Both the position numbers and the translations under genes were made by a program. Shown in pieces: positions 26,551-34,532 of a DNA stretch of 64,000 nt. The notes beneath the pieces were generated by a model that saw nothing but the letters and a program-made list of their open reading frames with translations, made no database searches and was not told where the DNA came from. The first letter of the stretch is position 1. The number at the start of each line of letters is the position of its first letter. This DNA comes from Brevundimonas lenta (GTDB lineage Bacteria > Pseudomonadota > Alphaproteobacteria > Caulobacterales > Caulobacteraceae). The stretch spans positions 186,001-250,000 of the forward strand of contig NZ_JACIDM010000002.1 in assembly GCF_014196335.1 (NCBI RefSeq), given 5' to 3'.

Positions 26551-26559
26551 CCAACGAGG

Positions 26560-27195
26560 TTAAGCCTGGATCAAATTGTGCTTGATGGCGAAGCGGACGA
26601 ACTCCGCCGCGGTGCGTACGCCCGCCTTGCGCATGGCCGCGGCGCGGTGGCTTTCCACCGTCTTGATGCTGATGCCCAGGCGCCGCGCGATCTGTTTGTT
26701 GCTTCCGCCCTCGGCGATCAGCTGGGCGACCTCAAGCTCCCGCAGGGTGAAGCTTTCCAGTCGGGATTTCTTCCGTTCGTGGACCGCGGCCTCCAGCAGC
26801 ATCTCCGCCACCGCGGGCGAGAAGTAGGGCCGGTGCGTCCCCAGCGCCGAGATCGCCGCCACCAGCTGCGTCTCGCCTTCCGACTTCAGCAGGTACCCGC
26901 GCGCGCCCGCCGCCAGCCCGCCGGCCACCGTCTCGTCGTCGTCGTGCATCGTGAACAGCAGCACCTCCGTAGCGGGAAGTGCGTGCCGAATCTGTCGGGT
27001 GACGGCGATGCCGTTCAGGCCGGGCAGGGACACGTCCAGGACGACCACGTTGGGCCGCTGTTCCTGCGCCATCGCAAGCACTTCGGAGCCGTGGCACGAC
27101 TCCCCGCACACCTCCCAGCCGAGGTGATTTTCAACTACATCACGAACGCCGCGTCGGACGATCTCGTGGTCGTCCGCGATCAGTACGCGTAGCAT
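26560..27195 (-). CDS. NarL/LuxR-family response regulator
   Basis: 211 residues: receiver domain 1-120 (IADDH acidic pair, phospho-acceptor Asp54 in VVVLDVSLPG, Thr in EVLLFTMHDDDE, Lys in YLLKSEGE) and a C-terminal LuxR HTH (about 145-205, LTLRELEVAQLIAEGGSNKQIARRLGISIKTVESHRAAAMRKAG). It is divergent from a HisKA_3 histidine kinase 149 bases away, a standard cognate arrangement. GAGGG lies about six bases before the ATG. It sits in the middle of the genes that carry the recurrent palindrome, which makes it the best candidate to bind it. NarL-type dimers do bind palindromic sites near -40, but this pairing is inference. Confidence 0.93.
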   Translation of the reverse strand: MLRVLIADDHEIVRRGVRDVVENHLGWEVCGESCHGSEVLAMAQEQRPNVVVLDVSLPGLNGIAVTRQIRHALPATEVLLFTMHDDDETVAGGLAAGARGYLLKSEGETQLVAAISALGTHRPYFSPAVAEMLLEAAVHERKKSRLESFTLRELEVAQLIAEGGSNKQIARRLGISIKTVESHRAAAMRKAGVRTAAEFVRFAIKHNLIQA

Positions 27196-27344
27196 GCCCA
27201 GCCCTCATGAGTGCTCGCCGATCTGCACCCTACCTGATAGTCCCTAGGTAGTATATGGGTTCAATCACTGATATGATGCCTTCAAGGTGTCCTGAATTAC
27301 TTGTAGTTAATCCCGTTCCTCCCCTCGAATGCTAGGCGGTCGGC

Positions 27345-28907
27345 ATGAGGTCGTCCGGATCAAACGACAATCTTCCGGTTGGGCTCATAGAAAGCCCTGT
27401 TTTTGCCACGCCGGAGCGCCGATTCGGCTTTAATGGCTTAGCTGAATACAGCAAAGCTTCCGATTTCGATTGGATTTCAGGGCTCGACGCCCCGATGGCG
27501 CTCGTCGCGGATTCCGTCAGCGGCCCCCGTTTCGCCAAGGTCAGCGACGGCCTCCTCCACACGCTTGAGTGGAGTCGCCCCGAAGTGGTCGGCCGCCGCA
27601 TGGAGGATGTGCTTCCCCTCGAGGCTCATCTGCCGCTCGAGCTGGCCTTCAACCGGATCGCCGACGGCGCCGACGTGGCCGAGGCCACCGCCACCGTCCG
27701 GGTAGCGCGGCGGCGCGCCCGTCGGATGCGGTTCCGGCTTCATCCCACGGCCTCCGGTGCGGTGGTGATCGAGGTCGCGCCGGCCACCGACCGGGCGGAT
27801 TCGACCGGATCCTGGCGTCGCGTCCTGTTCGATCACCTGAACCTGATCAGCGCCGGCACCACCTATATCTACGACCGTTCCCCATCGGTCGGACTGAAGC
27901 TCTCGGTCCTGCTCGGCTTCTCGGAGGAGGGGGCCCAGACCCGCTCCCGCCCGGCGCGCGGCCTGGTTCATCCCGACGACCTGCAACGCTTCCTCGGCCA
28001 CCGGCGCAGCCTCGCCTCCGCGCCGGACGGCCACACCTCGACGGTGACCACCCGCATGCGGCACAGCGACGGCAGCTGGCGCTGGATCGAGGTGCGCGAG
28101 CAAATCCTCAATCGCGACAGCCACGGCGCCGTGCGTCAGATCCTCGGCTTCGCCAGCGACGTCACCGAGCATCACGAACTGGCCCAGGCCACCACCCGCC
28201 TGGCCGCCGCCGTCATGAAGGCCGAGATCGACGAGCGCCGCCGCATCGCGCGCGAGCTTCACGACTCCATGGCCCAGCATCTGGTGGTCATCGACCTGAC
28301 CATGTCCCGGCTGCAGCGCGAGAGCGCCACGCCGCTGCCCGCCGATGCGGTCGAGGACATCCAGGTCGCCTTGCGCGCCGCCCATGAAGAGGTGCGGACC
28401 TTCTCCTACCTGCTGCATCCGCCGGACCTCGAACGGCTCGGCCTCGCCGGCGCGATCGGGAAATTCGCCACCGGCTTCGGCGCCCGCACGGGCCTGGACA
28501 TTCGCCTGACCATCGAGCCGATGCCGACGCTTGCGCCTGTCTCGGAACTGACGCTCTTCCGCATCGCCCAGGAAGCCCTGATGAACGTGCACCGCCACGC
28601 CCGGGCGACCACGGTCGACGCGCGACTGGTGCGGCGCGGACGCGAGATCGAGCTCGAGGTGATCGACAACGGCGTCGGCGGCAGCGCCGATCACATCGAC
28701 AAGATCCTCGCCCGCGGCGCCACCGGCGTCGGCATCCCCGGCATGAAGGCGCGGCTGGAACAGCTGGGTGGCGAACTGGTCATCGGCGCGCTGGATCGCG
28801 GCTTCCGACTGAAGGCCACCCTCCCGGTCAGCCGGGATTCGCCCTCCGAGGTCCCCGCGGGCCCCGGCGAGCGGGCATCTCCCGGCCGCCCGGACACCCG
28901 CCAGTAG
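27345..28907 (+). CDS. PAS-domain sensor histidine kinase (HisKA_3, NarX/DegS type)
   Basis: 520 residues, no membrane segments, so a cytoplasmic sensor. Two PAS-like regions: about 45-130 (DAPMALVADSVSGPRFAKVSDGLLHTLEWSRPEVVG) and about 160-285 (a PAS_3-type fold ending MRHSDGSWRWIEVREQILNRD...ILGFASDVTEHHEL). HisKA_3 follows with the phospho-His near residue 306 in ARELHDSMAQHL, then HATPase_c with FRIAQEALMNVHRHARAT (N-box), IDNGVGG (G1) and GVGIPGMKARLEQLGG (G2). The first 30 codons are richer in A+T than the rest. Cognate regulator is the divergent gene. Signal unknown. Confidence 0.92.
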   Translation: MRSSGSNDNLPVGLIESPVFATPERRFGFNGLAEYSKASDFDWISGLDAPMALVADSVSGPRFAKVSDGLLHTLEWSRPEVVGRRMEDVLPLEAHLPLELAFNRIADGADVAEATATVRVARRRARRMRFRLHPTASGAVVIEVAPATDRADSTGSWRRVLFDHLNLISAGTTYIYDRSPSVGLKLSVLLGFSEEGAQTRSRPARGLVHPDDLQRFLGHRRSLASAPDGHTSTVTTRMRHSDGSWRWIEVREQILNRDSHGAVRQILGFASDVTEHHELAQATTRLAAAVMKAEIDERRRIARELHDSMAQHLVVIDLTMSRLQRESATPLPADAVEDIQVALRAAHEEVRTFSYLLHPPDLERLGLAGAIGKFATGFGARTGLDIRLTIEPMPTLAPVSELTLFRIAQEALMNVHRHARATTVDARLVRRGREIELEVIDNGVGGSADHIDKILARGATGVGIPGMKARLEQLGGELVIGALDRGFRLKATLPVSRDSPSEVPAGPGERASPGRPDTRQ

Positions 28908-28957
28908 GCGCCTTCCGGCAACCGCAACAGCGGTGTCGCCGGTCCTCGCAACGGGCC

Positions 28958-28973
28958 TCGGGGTTTCACCTGA
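28958..28973 (+). promoter_or_regulatory. Palindromic regulatory element 10 (amidohydrolase)
   Basis: TCGGGGTTTCACCTGA, then T, on the plus strand 78 bases before the amidohydrolase GTG. It is used here as the best form of the element. CCTGA/TCAGG arms with an eight-base gap also extend the symmetry downstream. Confidence 0.65.
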
Positions 28974-29051
28974 TACCTAAGTCAGGCTGCGCCCGGCTTC
29001 ATGCGAGCGCGGCCGTTGTTGTTCGCCGCGGCAAATGGCGGAGAGCGCACC

Positions 29052-30506
29052 GTGTTCACCTGCTCGACCGACGACCTCCCCAACTCTGCGGCGGCCGGCT
29101 GCGGCTGCTGCCGACCGGAGCTGAAATTCGCTTCTGACCGCATGACCGCCGAGCTGTCCCGCCGCGGCTTCATCGCCGGGGCGACCGGTTCGTTCGCGGC
29201 GCTGGGCCTGACGGGCAAGGCGCGGGCGCAGGCGCCGTCCCCGCCAATGGTGTTCCGGAACTGCATGCTCTTCGACGGCAAGGCGTCGCGCACGCGCGGC
29301 GGGGTCCAGGTGCTGGTCGAGGGAAACCGCATCAGCCGCATCATCGAGGGAGACGCCGCCCCGCCTGACGGCGCGCGGGTGATCGATTGCGGGGGAGGGG
29401 TGCTGATGCCCGGCCTCATCGACGCCCACTGGCACACCATGTTCGCCGCCCTGCCGCTGATGGCCCTGACCACCGCCGACATCGGCTTCATCTTCCTGGC
29501 CGCCAGCGCCGAGGCGGAGCGCACCCTGATGCGCGGCTTCACGACGGTGCGCGACCTGGGCGGACCGTCGTTCGCGCTCGCCCAGGCCATCGACCGGGGC
29601 ATGGCCACCGGGCCGCGCATCTATCCGTCCGGCACCATGATCACCACGACCGGCGGACACGGCGACATGCGGCCTCTAGAGGATATCCCGCGCAGTCCTG
29701 GCGGCCGGCTCAGCCATATGGAGCACATCGGCGGCGGCAGCATCGCCGACACGGCCGACGAGGTGCGGCTGCGGGCGCGCGAGCAGCTGATGCAAGGCGC
29801 GACCCAGATCAAGATGGTCGGCGGCGGCGGCGTATCCTCGCCGCGCACCACCCTGGACATGTTCACCTATGGCGAGGCCGAGTTCCGCGCCGGCGTGGAG
29901 ACGGCGGCCGACCGCCGGACCTATCTGACCGTCCACGCCTATCCGCCCGAACAGATGCAGCGGGCGCTGGCGGCCGGGACCCAGTGCATCGAGCACGGCC
30001 ACCTGATGGACGAGGCCACGGCGCGGATGATGGCTGAGCGCGGCGCCTGGCTGAGCACCCAGCCGTTCTTCAGCGAGGAGGACCAGGCGCCCCTGACGGG
30101 CCAGAGCCGGGTCAACCTGCTCCAGGTCCTTGAGGGGACGCGGACGATGTATCCCCTCGCGCGCCGCCACGGGATCAAAACGGCGTTCGGCACCGACCTG
30201 CTGTTCTCGCCGGACATCCTGCACCGGCAGGGACTGATGCTGGCGCGCATGACGAACTGGTACAGCCCTGCCGAGTCCCTGCAGATGGCCACATCGGGGA
30301 ACGGCGAGCTGATGGCCCTGTCTGGCCCGCGCAATCCTTATCCGGGCAAGCTGGGCGTGATCGAGCCGGGCGCGATGGCGGACATGCTGGTCGTCAACGG
30401 CGACCCCACAGCGGACCTGGACCTCATCGCCGACCCGAACAACTTCACGGTCATCGTGAAGGACGGGACGATCTACAAGGACACCCGGAGCGGGACTGCA
30501 GCCTGA
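29052..30506 (+). CDS. Exported amidohydrolase-superfamily enzyme (Tat signal)
   Basis: Metal-dependent hydrolase of 484 residues, imidazolonepropionase/prolidase-like. Metal-site hallmarks are LIDAHWH (HxH), a Lys in QIKMVGGGG, His in LTVHAYP and IEHGHLMDE, and Asp in AFGTDLLF. GTG at 29052 has GGAGAG seven bases upstream. It yields an N-terminus with a Cys-rich GCGCCRPE box before a twin-arginine signal (SRRGFIAGATGSFAALGL...ARAQA). An ATG at 29142 would start at the Tat signal itself. Preceded by regulatory element 10. Substrate unknown; peptides or lactams are usual for relatives. Confidence 0.85.
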   Translation: MFTCSTDDLPNSAAAGCGCCRPELKFASDRMTAELSRRGFIAGATGSFAALGLTGKARAQAPSPPMVFRNCMLFDGKASRTRGGVQVLVEGNRISRIIEGDAAPPDGARVIDCGGGVLMPGLIDAHWHTMFAALPLMALTTADIGFIFLAASAEAERTLMRGFTTVRDLGGPSFALAQAIDRGMATGPRIYPSGTMITTTGGHGDMRPLEDIPRSPGGRLSHMEHIGGGSIADTADEVRLRAREQLMQGATQIKMVGGGGVSSPRTTLDMFTYGEAEFRAGVETAADRRTYLTVHAYPPEQMQRALAAGTQCIEHGHLMDEATARMMAERGAWLSTQPFFSEEDQAPLTGQSRVNLLQVLEGTRTMYPLARRHGIKTAFGTDLLFSPDILHRQGLMLARMTNWYSPAESLQMATSGNGELMALSGPRNPYPGKLGVIEPGAMADMLVVNGDPTADLDLIADPNNFTVIVKDGTIYKDTRSGTAA

Positions 30507-30545
30507 CCGGCGTAGTCCCGCCGTCTCACGCTGCAGGCCTGAGCC

Positions 30546-31313
30546 TCAGTCCGCCGTCCAGCCGCCGTCGACCATCACCGAACTGCCGGTCATCAGGCTC
30601 GAGGCGTCCGACGCCAGCAGCAGCAGCGGACCCGTCAGCTCCTCCATCCGCCCCAGCCGGCCGAATTTGATCCGGCTCAGCACGTGCTCGCGCGTGCCGG
30701 GCGTATCCAGGATCGGCCGGGTCAGGGCCGTGTCGATGAAGGTCGGGCAGATGGTGTTCACCCGGATGCCCTGCGGCGCCAGATCGATCGCCATGCAGCG
30801 GGTCATGCCTTCCAGCCCCCATTTCGAGGCGCTGTACAGCGACCGTCCGCCGCCGCCGACGTGGCCCATCTGCGATGAGACGTTGATGATCGATCCGGGC
30901 TTGCCCGCCTCCAGCAGTCCCTTGGCCACCGCCTGCGCCACGAACAGCGCGGCCTTCAGGTTCAGGTTCAGGACCGCGTCATAGTCCTCTTCCGTAACCT
31001 CGGTGATCGACCGGATACGATTGGCCCCGGCGTTGTTCAGCAGGATGTCGAACGGCCCGCGCGCCGCTATCTCCCGGCGCACGGCCGCGATGTCGTTGAC
31101 GTCCAGCACGAACCAGTCCGCCTCGAACCCGGCCTCCCGTATCTCCGCGACCCTGGCCTCCAGCTCGCTGCCCGTCCGCGCGCACAGGGTGACGTGAGCG
31201 CCCGCCTGGGCGAACACCGCCGCGCCCGCCGCTCCGATCCCGCGGCCGGCGCCGGTGATCAGTGCTCGCTTGCCGTCGAGTCGAAGGGAGGGCAGGGGCG
31301 GCGTAAGCGTCAC
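30546..31313 (-). CDS. SDR-family oxidoreductase (classical, NAD(P)-dependent)
   Basis: 255 residues with all classical SDR motifs: TGAGRGIG cofactor loop, NNAG, Ser in INVSSQMG, catalytic YSASK, and a C-terminal LASDASSLMTGSSVMVDGGWTAD as in FabG/gluconate-5-dehydrogenase relatives. The GTG at 31313 gives the standard length and has GGAG nine bases upstream; the open frame extends further with no family similarity. It follows the cytochrome gene by 71 bases on the same strand and may be its operon partner. Substrate not predictable. Confidence 0.9.
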   Translation of the reverse strand: MTLTPPLPSLRLDGKRALITGAGRGIGAAGAAVFAQAGAHVTLCARTGSELEARVAEIREAGFEADWFVLDVNDIAAVRREIAARGPFDILLNNAGANRIRSITEVTEEDYDAVLNLNLKAALFVAQAVAKGLLEAGKPGSIINVSSQMGHVGGGGRSLYSASKWGLEGMTRCMAIDLAPQGIRVNTICPTFIDTALTRPILDTPGTREHVLSRIKFGRLGRMEELTGPLLLLASDASSLMTGSSVMVDGGWTAD

Positions 31314-31384
31314 GGTCTCATCTCCACAGCCGACGATCGGCGCGCGGAGCTTAGCGGTGCGCCCTGGCGACGCAACGGGGCCGA

Positions 31385-33106
31385 TCAGCCTGCGCGCGCC
31401 TGTCGCGCCCAGTCCGGCGGGTCGGCGCAAGCGACCTTCCCCGGGACCGCGCGGCTTTCGGTTGGATAGTTGTCGTAGGTCGCGGCCTTCAGGAACTCGA
31501 TGATCGCGAATTTCTGGTCGTCGTTCAGCCTGGGGCCGATGCGGCCGGGCCTGCTGGTGTCGTCCGTCCACCAGTGGCCCGCATTGGAGTTGCCGGACAC
31601 CGAGGTGTCGAGCGTGAAGCTCCTCAGGCCTGGACCGTCCGCATAGCCGAGGTGGACGGGATCGTACTCCCGCGTCCCGACCGTGAAGGTCGCCGGCCGG
31701 GTGTCGCTGAGCAGGTCGAACACCGTGCGCACCGCGCCGTTGTGCAGGAACGGCGGCGTCGCCCAGACCCCGATCAGCGGCCGCGCCTTGTATCCGCAGG
31801 GCGCCAGGAACTCGACGTCCGGATCCTGCTCCGACGCGGGTATCGCCGCGTCGGCGTACAGCTGTCTGCGGATCGCGTTGATCGCCGTGCTCGTGCCCAC
31901 ATTGGCCGGGGTCTGCGTGGACATGCCGAGCTTCGTCAGGTCGTAGGTGTACCCGGCCCAGTTCGTCGCCTGATTGGGGTCGGTCCCGATGTGCTCAAGC
32001 GGCACCACCGTCACGTCCCAGTTGCCGTCCGGCAGCGCCTTGATTCCGTGACAGCCGGTGCAGTGGGTGACGAACAGCTCCCGGCCGGCTGTGGCCCTGT
32101 CCTGGTCTATGTCGCCCAGCACACCGGTCGGCCATGTGGGCGCCTTCAGACCCCGCAGCGTCGCCTCCATCCATTGCAGGTTCCGGATCTGAACCGAGGT
32201 CCGCCAGCGCTCCGGCTCCGGATTCAGCGAACCGTCCGGTCCGACGAAGTTGGTTTTGGCGATGGTCCCGAGCACCTCGCCGATGTTGCGCGAGTCCGCA
32301 TTGGCCGGAATGAACCCGTTGTACTGTAGCCAGCTCAGCCGCCAGATGTCCCATAGATAGGGGTAGCTGACCGGCGCCGTGGCGTCCCGCTGGTTGGACG
32401 GGATCATCAGGTCCGTGCCGAACACGCGATTGGCGATCCCCTGCACCGCGTCGACCCGGCCCGGACCGCCCGGAAGCATGGTGATTTTCGCCCCCGGCGT
32501 TGAGGACCGCAGATGGCTCAGCGTCCCGACGGTCGCGTCGAAGTCGGTCGCCATGCGATCGGCCGGATAGCCCGCCGCGATGGCGTCTTCGAAGAATTTG
32601 GCGCGCATCACAGGATCGGTCGCCGTGGCGGCGAAGGCGGTGGCGACCCAGTCGATGAAGGGGAAGAGGTCGATCATGGACTGGCCGCCCTCGACCACCA
32701 TCACCTTGCCCTGGTATTCGATCTGGCCGGTGTGGCACATCGCGCAGCTGAAGCCCGCGATCGCCACGCCATTGTTCTGTGCCGGGTCGCTGACGGTCCA
32801 TCCCAGCGGCCAGCCGTAGGGATTGCCCGGCCCGGTCTGCACGTTATCGACCAGGAAGCCGTAGCGGCGCAGGTCCTCGGTGTTCATCACCTTGCCGCTG
32901 CCGTCCGGCTTCTCCAGCGCCGCCAGCCAGGCGGCCGGCAGCAGCCTGGTGCCCTGGTCGGTGTGGTGATAGCGATCCAGCGTGGCCTGATCGATCCCCT
33001 GTTCCAGGTCGACCGCCGGGGGCGGAGCGTCCGCCGCCGATACGACGATGGCGCCGCACAACATGACCGCGGTCGACGCAATGGCGACGTTCAGGGTGCG
33101 CTTCAT
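31385..33106 (-). CDS. Dihaem c-type cytochrome, RoxA-like / dihaem peroxidase-like
   Basis: 573 residues with a signal peptide (MKRTLNVAIASTAVMLCGAIVVSAADA) and two haem c sites, CAMCH (about residue 120) and CTGCH (about 360). Surrounding motifs fit RoxA-type rubber oxygenase relatives: GWPLGWTVSDPAQNNGVAIAG, YLWDIWRLSWLQYNG, and YKARPLIGVWATPPFLHNGAVRTVFDLL. RoxA and its kin oxidatively cleave polyisoprenoids or act as dihaem peroxidases; which applies here is open. Periplasmic. It follows the catalase-like gene by 36 bases, and AAAAGCAG precedes the ATG, so the SD is weak. Confidence 0.82.
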   Translation of the reverse strand: MKRTLNVAIASTAVMLCGAIVVSAADAPPPAVDLEQGIDQATLDRYHHTDQGTRLLPAAWLAALEKPDGSGKVMNTEDLRRYGFLVDNVQTGPGNPYGWPLGWTVSDPAQNNGVAIAGFSCAMCHTGQIEYQGKVMVVEGGQSMIDLFPFIDWVATAFAATATDPVMRAKFFEDAIAAGYPADRMATDFDATVGTLSHLRSSTPGAKITMLPGGPGRVDAVQGIANRVFGTDLMIPSNQRDATAPVSYPYLWDIWRLSWLQYNGFIPANADSRNIGEVLGTIAKTNFVGPDGSLNPEPERWRTSVQIRNLQWMEATLRGLKAPTWPTGVLGDIDQDRATAGRELFVTHCTGCHGIKALPDGNWDVTVVPLEHIGTDPNQATNWAGYTYDLTKLGMSTQTPANVGTSTAINAIRRQLYADAAIPASEQDPDVEFLAPCGYKARPLIGVWATPPFLHNGAVRTVFDLLSDTRPATFTVGTREYDPVHLGYADGPGLRSFTLDTSVSGNSNAGHWWTDDTSRPGRIGPRLNDDQKFAIIEFLKAATYDNYPTESRAVPGKVACADPPDWARQARAG

Positions 33107-33142
33107 CTGCTTTTCCCGGGCAAGGGGCGTCGCGTGTGACGC

Positions 33143-34237
33143 TCAGTGAAAGGTCTCGTCTCCTGTGGGCTCGGCGGGCGCGGCGCGGTTCAGGCGATGG
33201 CGCAGGTCGGAAATCGCCTCATAGACCGCCTTCCGCAGGCGATTGATCCCGCCGACCGGCCGATGCTCCGGCAGCGCGTGCCAGGGCGTGAAGGACAGGT
33301 TCTCGCAAAAGGTCTGCTGCGCTTCGGAGTCGAACGTCTGTTTCGGTATGCGGATGGACGCGACATCGACGAACGGCGCGGCGGTCTCGTCCCACAGGAT
33401 GGTCGGGTCCTCGATCGGCTGGCTGGCCGGATCCGTCTGCAACTGGACGCCGAACCGGAAGCACGCGTCCTTCTCGCCCAACCAGCTGATCATGGCCTCG
33501 CGCAGATAGTCCGGGTCCGTCGGCGCGGCCGCCGTGGATTCTTCGATCGGCGCATTCGTCGAGCAATCGACCGGTCGCGCGGAGAATTTGATGTAGCGCT
33601 CGCCCAGCCGGTACGGCGCCATGCTGAAGTAGCGCTGCTCGAACATCTCATCGACGGTCTGCGCCATGATCGCCGCGACGATCGACTGCTCGTGCGGGTG
33701 GGTGGCGAGAAACTGGTCCGACTTGCCCTGCAGCGACAGGGTGGTGAAGGGGACGTAGTCGGCGACGTTCCGGATGAAGAAGACCGGATGGTTGATCATG
33801 ACGAAGTCTTGCGTCTGAGCGTCGATCTCCGCGTCCAGCAGCTTCCGGCCCGGCACCCCGGTCAGTTTGATCGCCATGCCGCGGCCGTCGCCGGCATGAT
33901 CGTCATGCGGCGTGCCGGCGCCGTTCGAGAACCGTATCCAGGCCCTGTACGTCCGCGCCTCCGCGAACACCCCGACCCTCAGCTCCGGCGGCGCCTCGCC
34001 GACCCGGAACTCGGCCTTCACGCAGCCGTGGCCCTTGGCGTGCGCGTCCCGCATCGCGGGGCGTACGCCCAGCGCATAGGCCCCGGTCAGGGCGCCTTCG
34101 ATGGTGGACACGATCGATGCGATGTCAGCCGCCTCCGTCGGCGGAACGACTTCCTGGCCGGGTCCGGAGCGAGCAGGGGAGGCAAGAACCAGGGACGCAA
34201 AGGTCAAGGTTCCGCCAAGAAACGCCATCGTCGACAT
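33143..34237 (-). CDS. Catalase-family (SrpA-like) haem protein, exported
   Basis: 364 residues with an N-terminal hydrophobic signal (MSTMAFLGGTLTFASLVLASPARSG). The family blocks are RDAHAKGHGCVKAEFRV (distal His region), YRAWIRFSNGAGTPHDDHAGDGRGMAIKLTGVPG, and QDFVMINHPVFFIRNVADYV. This is the short catalase-related group without the full catalase wrapping domain. It may have peroxidase or catalase activity with haem b. It leads a minus-strand run with the dihaem cytochrome and SDR. None of the recurrent palindromes is in front of it. Function beyond the family is unknown. Confidence 0.82.
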   Translation of the reverse strand: MSTMAFLGGTLTFASLVLASPARSGPGQEVVPPTEAADIASIVSTIEGALTGAYALGVRPAMRDAHAKGHGCVKAEFRVGEAPPELRVGVFAEARTYRAWIRFSNGAGTPHDDHAGDGRGMAIKLTGVPGRKLLDAEIDAQTQDFVMINHPVFFIRNVADYVPFTTLSLQGKSDQFLATHPHEQSIVAAIMAQTVDEMFEQRYFSMAPYRLGERYIKFSARPVDCSTNAPIEESTAAAPTDPDYLREAMISWLGEKDACFRFGVQLQTDPASQPIEDPTILWDETAAPFVDVASIRIPKQTFDSEAQQTFCENLSFTPWHALPEHRPVGGINRLRKAVYEAISDLRHRLNRAAPAEPTGDETFH

Positions 34238-34532
34238 CGTGGCGCTCCCGGCAGCCTGGCGCGACCTGCTACATCAAATACCGTCGATTTACAAGAATCG
34301 CGCGAATGACTGGCTCCTACATCTTCCGATTTACAAGCAAAGCTTACGGCCATTGCAGTGCGGCGAAGGCGGCGCGGGAGCGTCCGGAAAGGCTCCTGTC
34401 AGGGCGCAAATCAGATCATTGAAGCGCCGCAATTGGCCACCTAACCTTGGCCGTCAGGGGAGTGTGTCGCCCGCATAGGTGGTGGTGTCCCTGTATGTTT
34501 GTTTGGGCCGCGCCCACCGGGGGAATCAGACC
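34238..34532. promoter_or_regulatory. Divergent promoter region with direct repeats (catalase-like / RTX)
   Basis: No gene. The 11-base CGATTTACAAG occurs at 34285-34295 and again at 34327-34337, 42 bases (four helical turns) apart. CTACATC precedes each copy (34269-34275, 34317-34323). This section is clearly AT-richer than its surroundings. It probably holds promoters and a binding site for an unidentified regulator of the large RTX gene or the catalase-like operon. Confidence 0.45.

Noticed and set aside
27216-27251. Partial matches (TAGGGTGCAGA, CTACCT/AGGTAG) between regulator and kinase genes
   Set aside because: Only one half-site fits and the distance to the regulator start is about 20 nt; autoregulation not supported.
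31352-31367. Possible eleventh copy of the palindrome upstream of the SDR gene
   Set aside because: CCAGGG half matches, but the second half reads CCGCTA with at least three mismatches and the spacing to the start (38 nt) is shorter than in the others.
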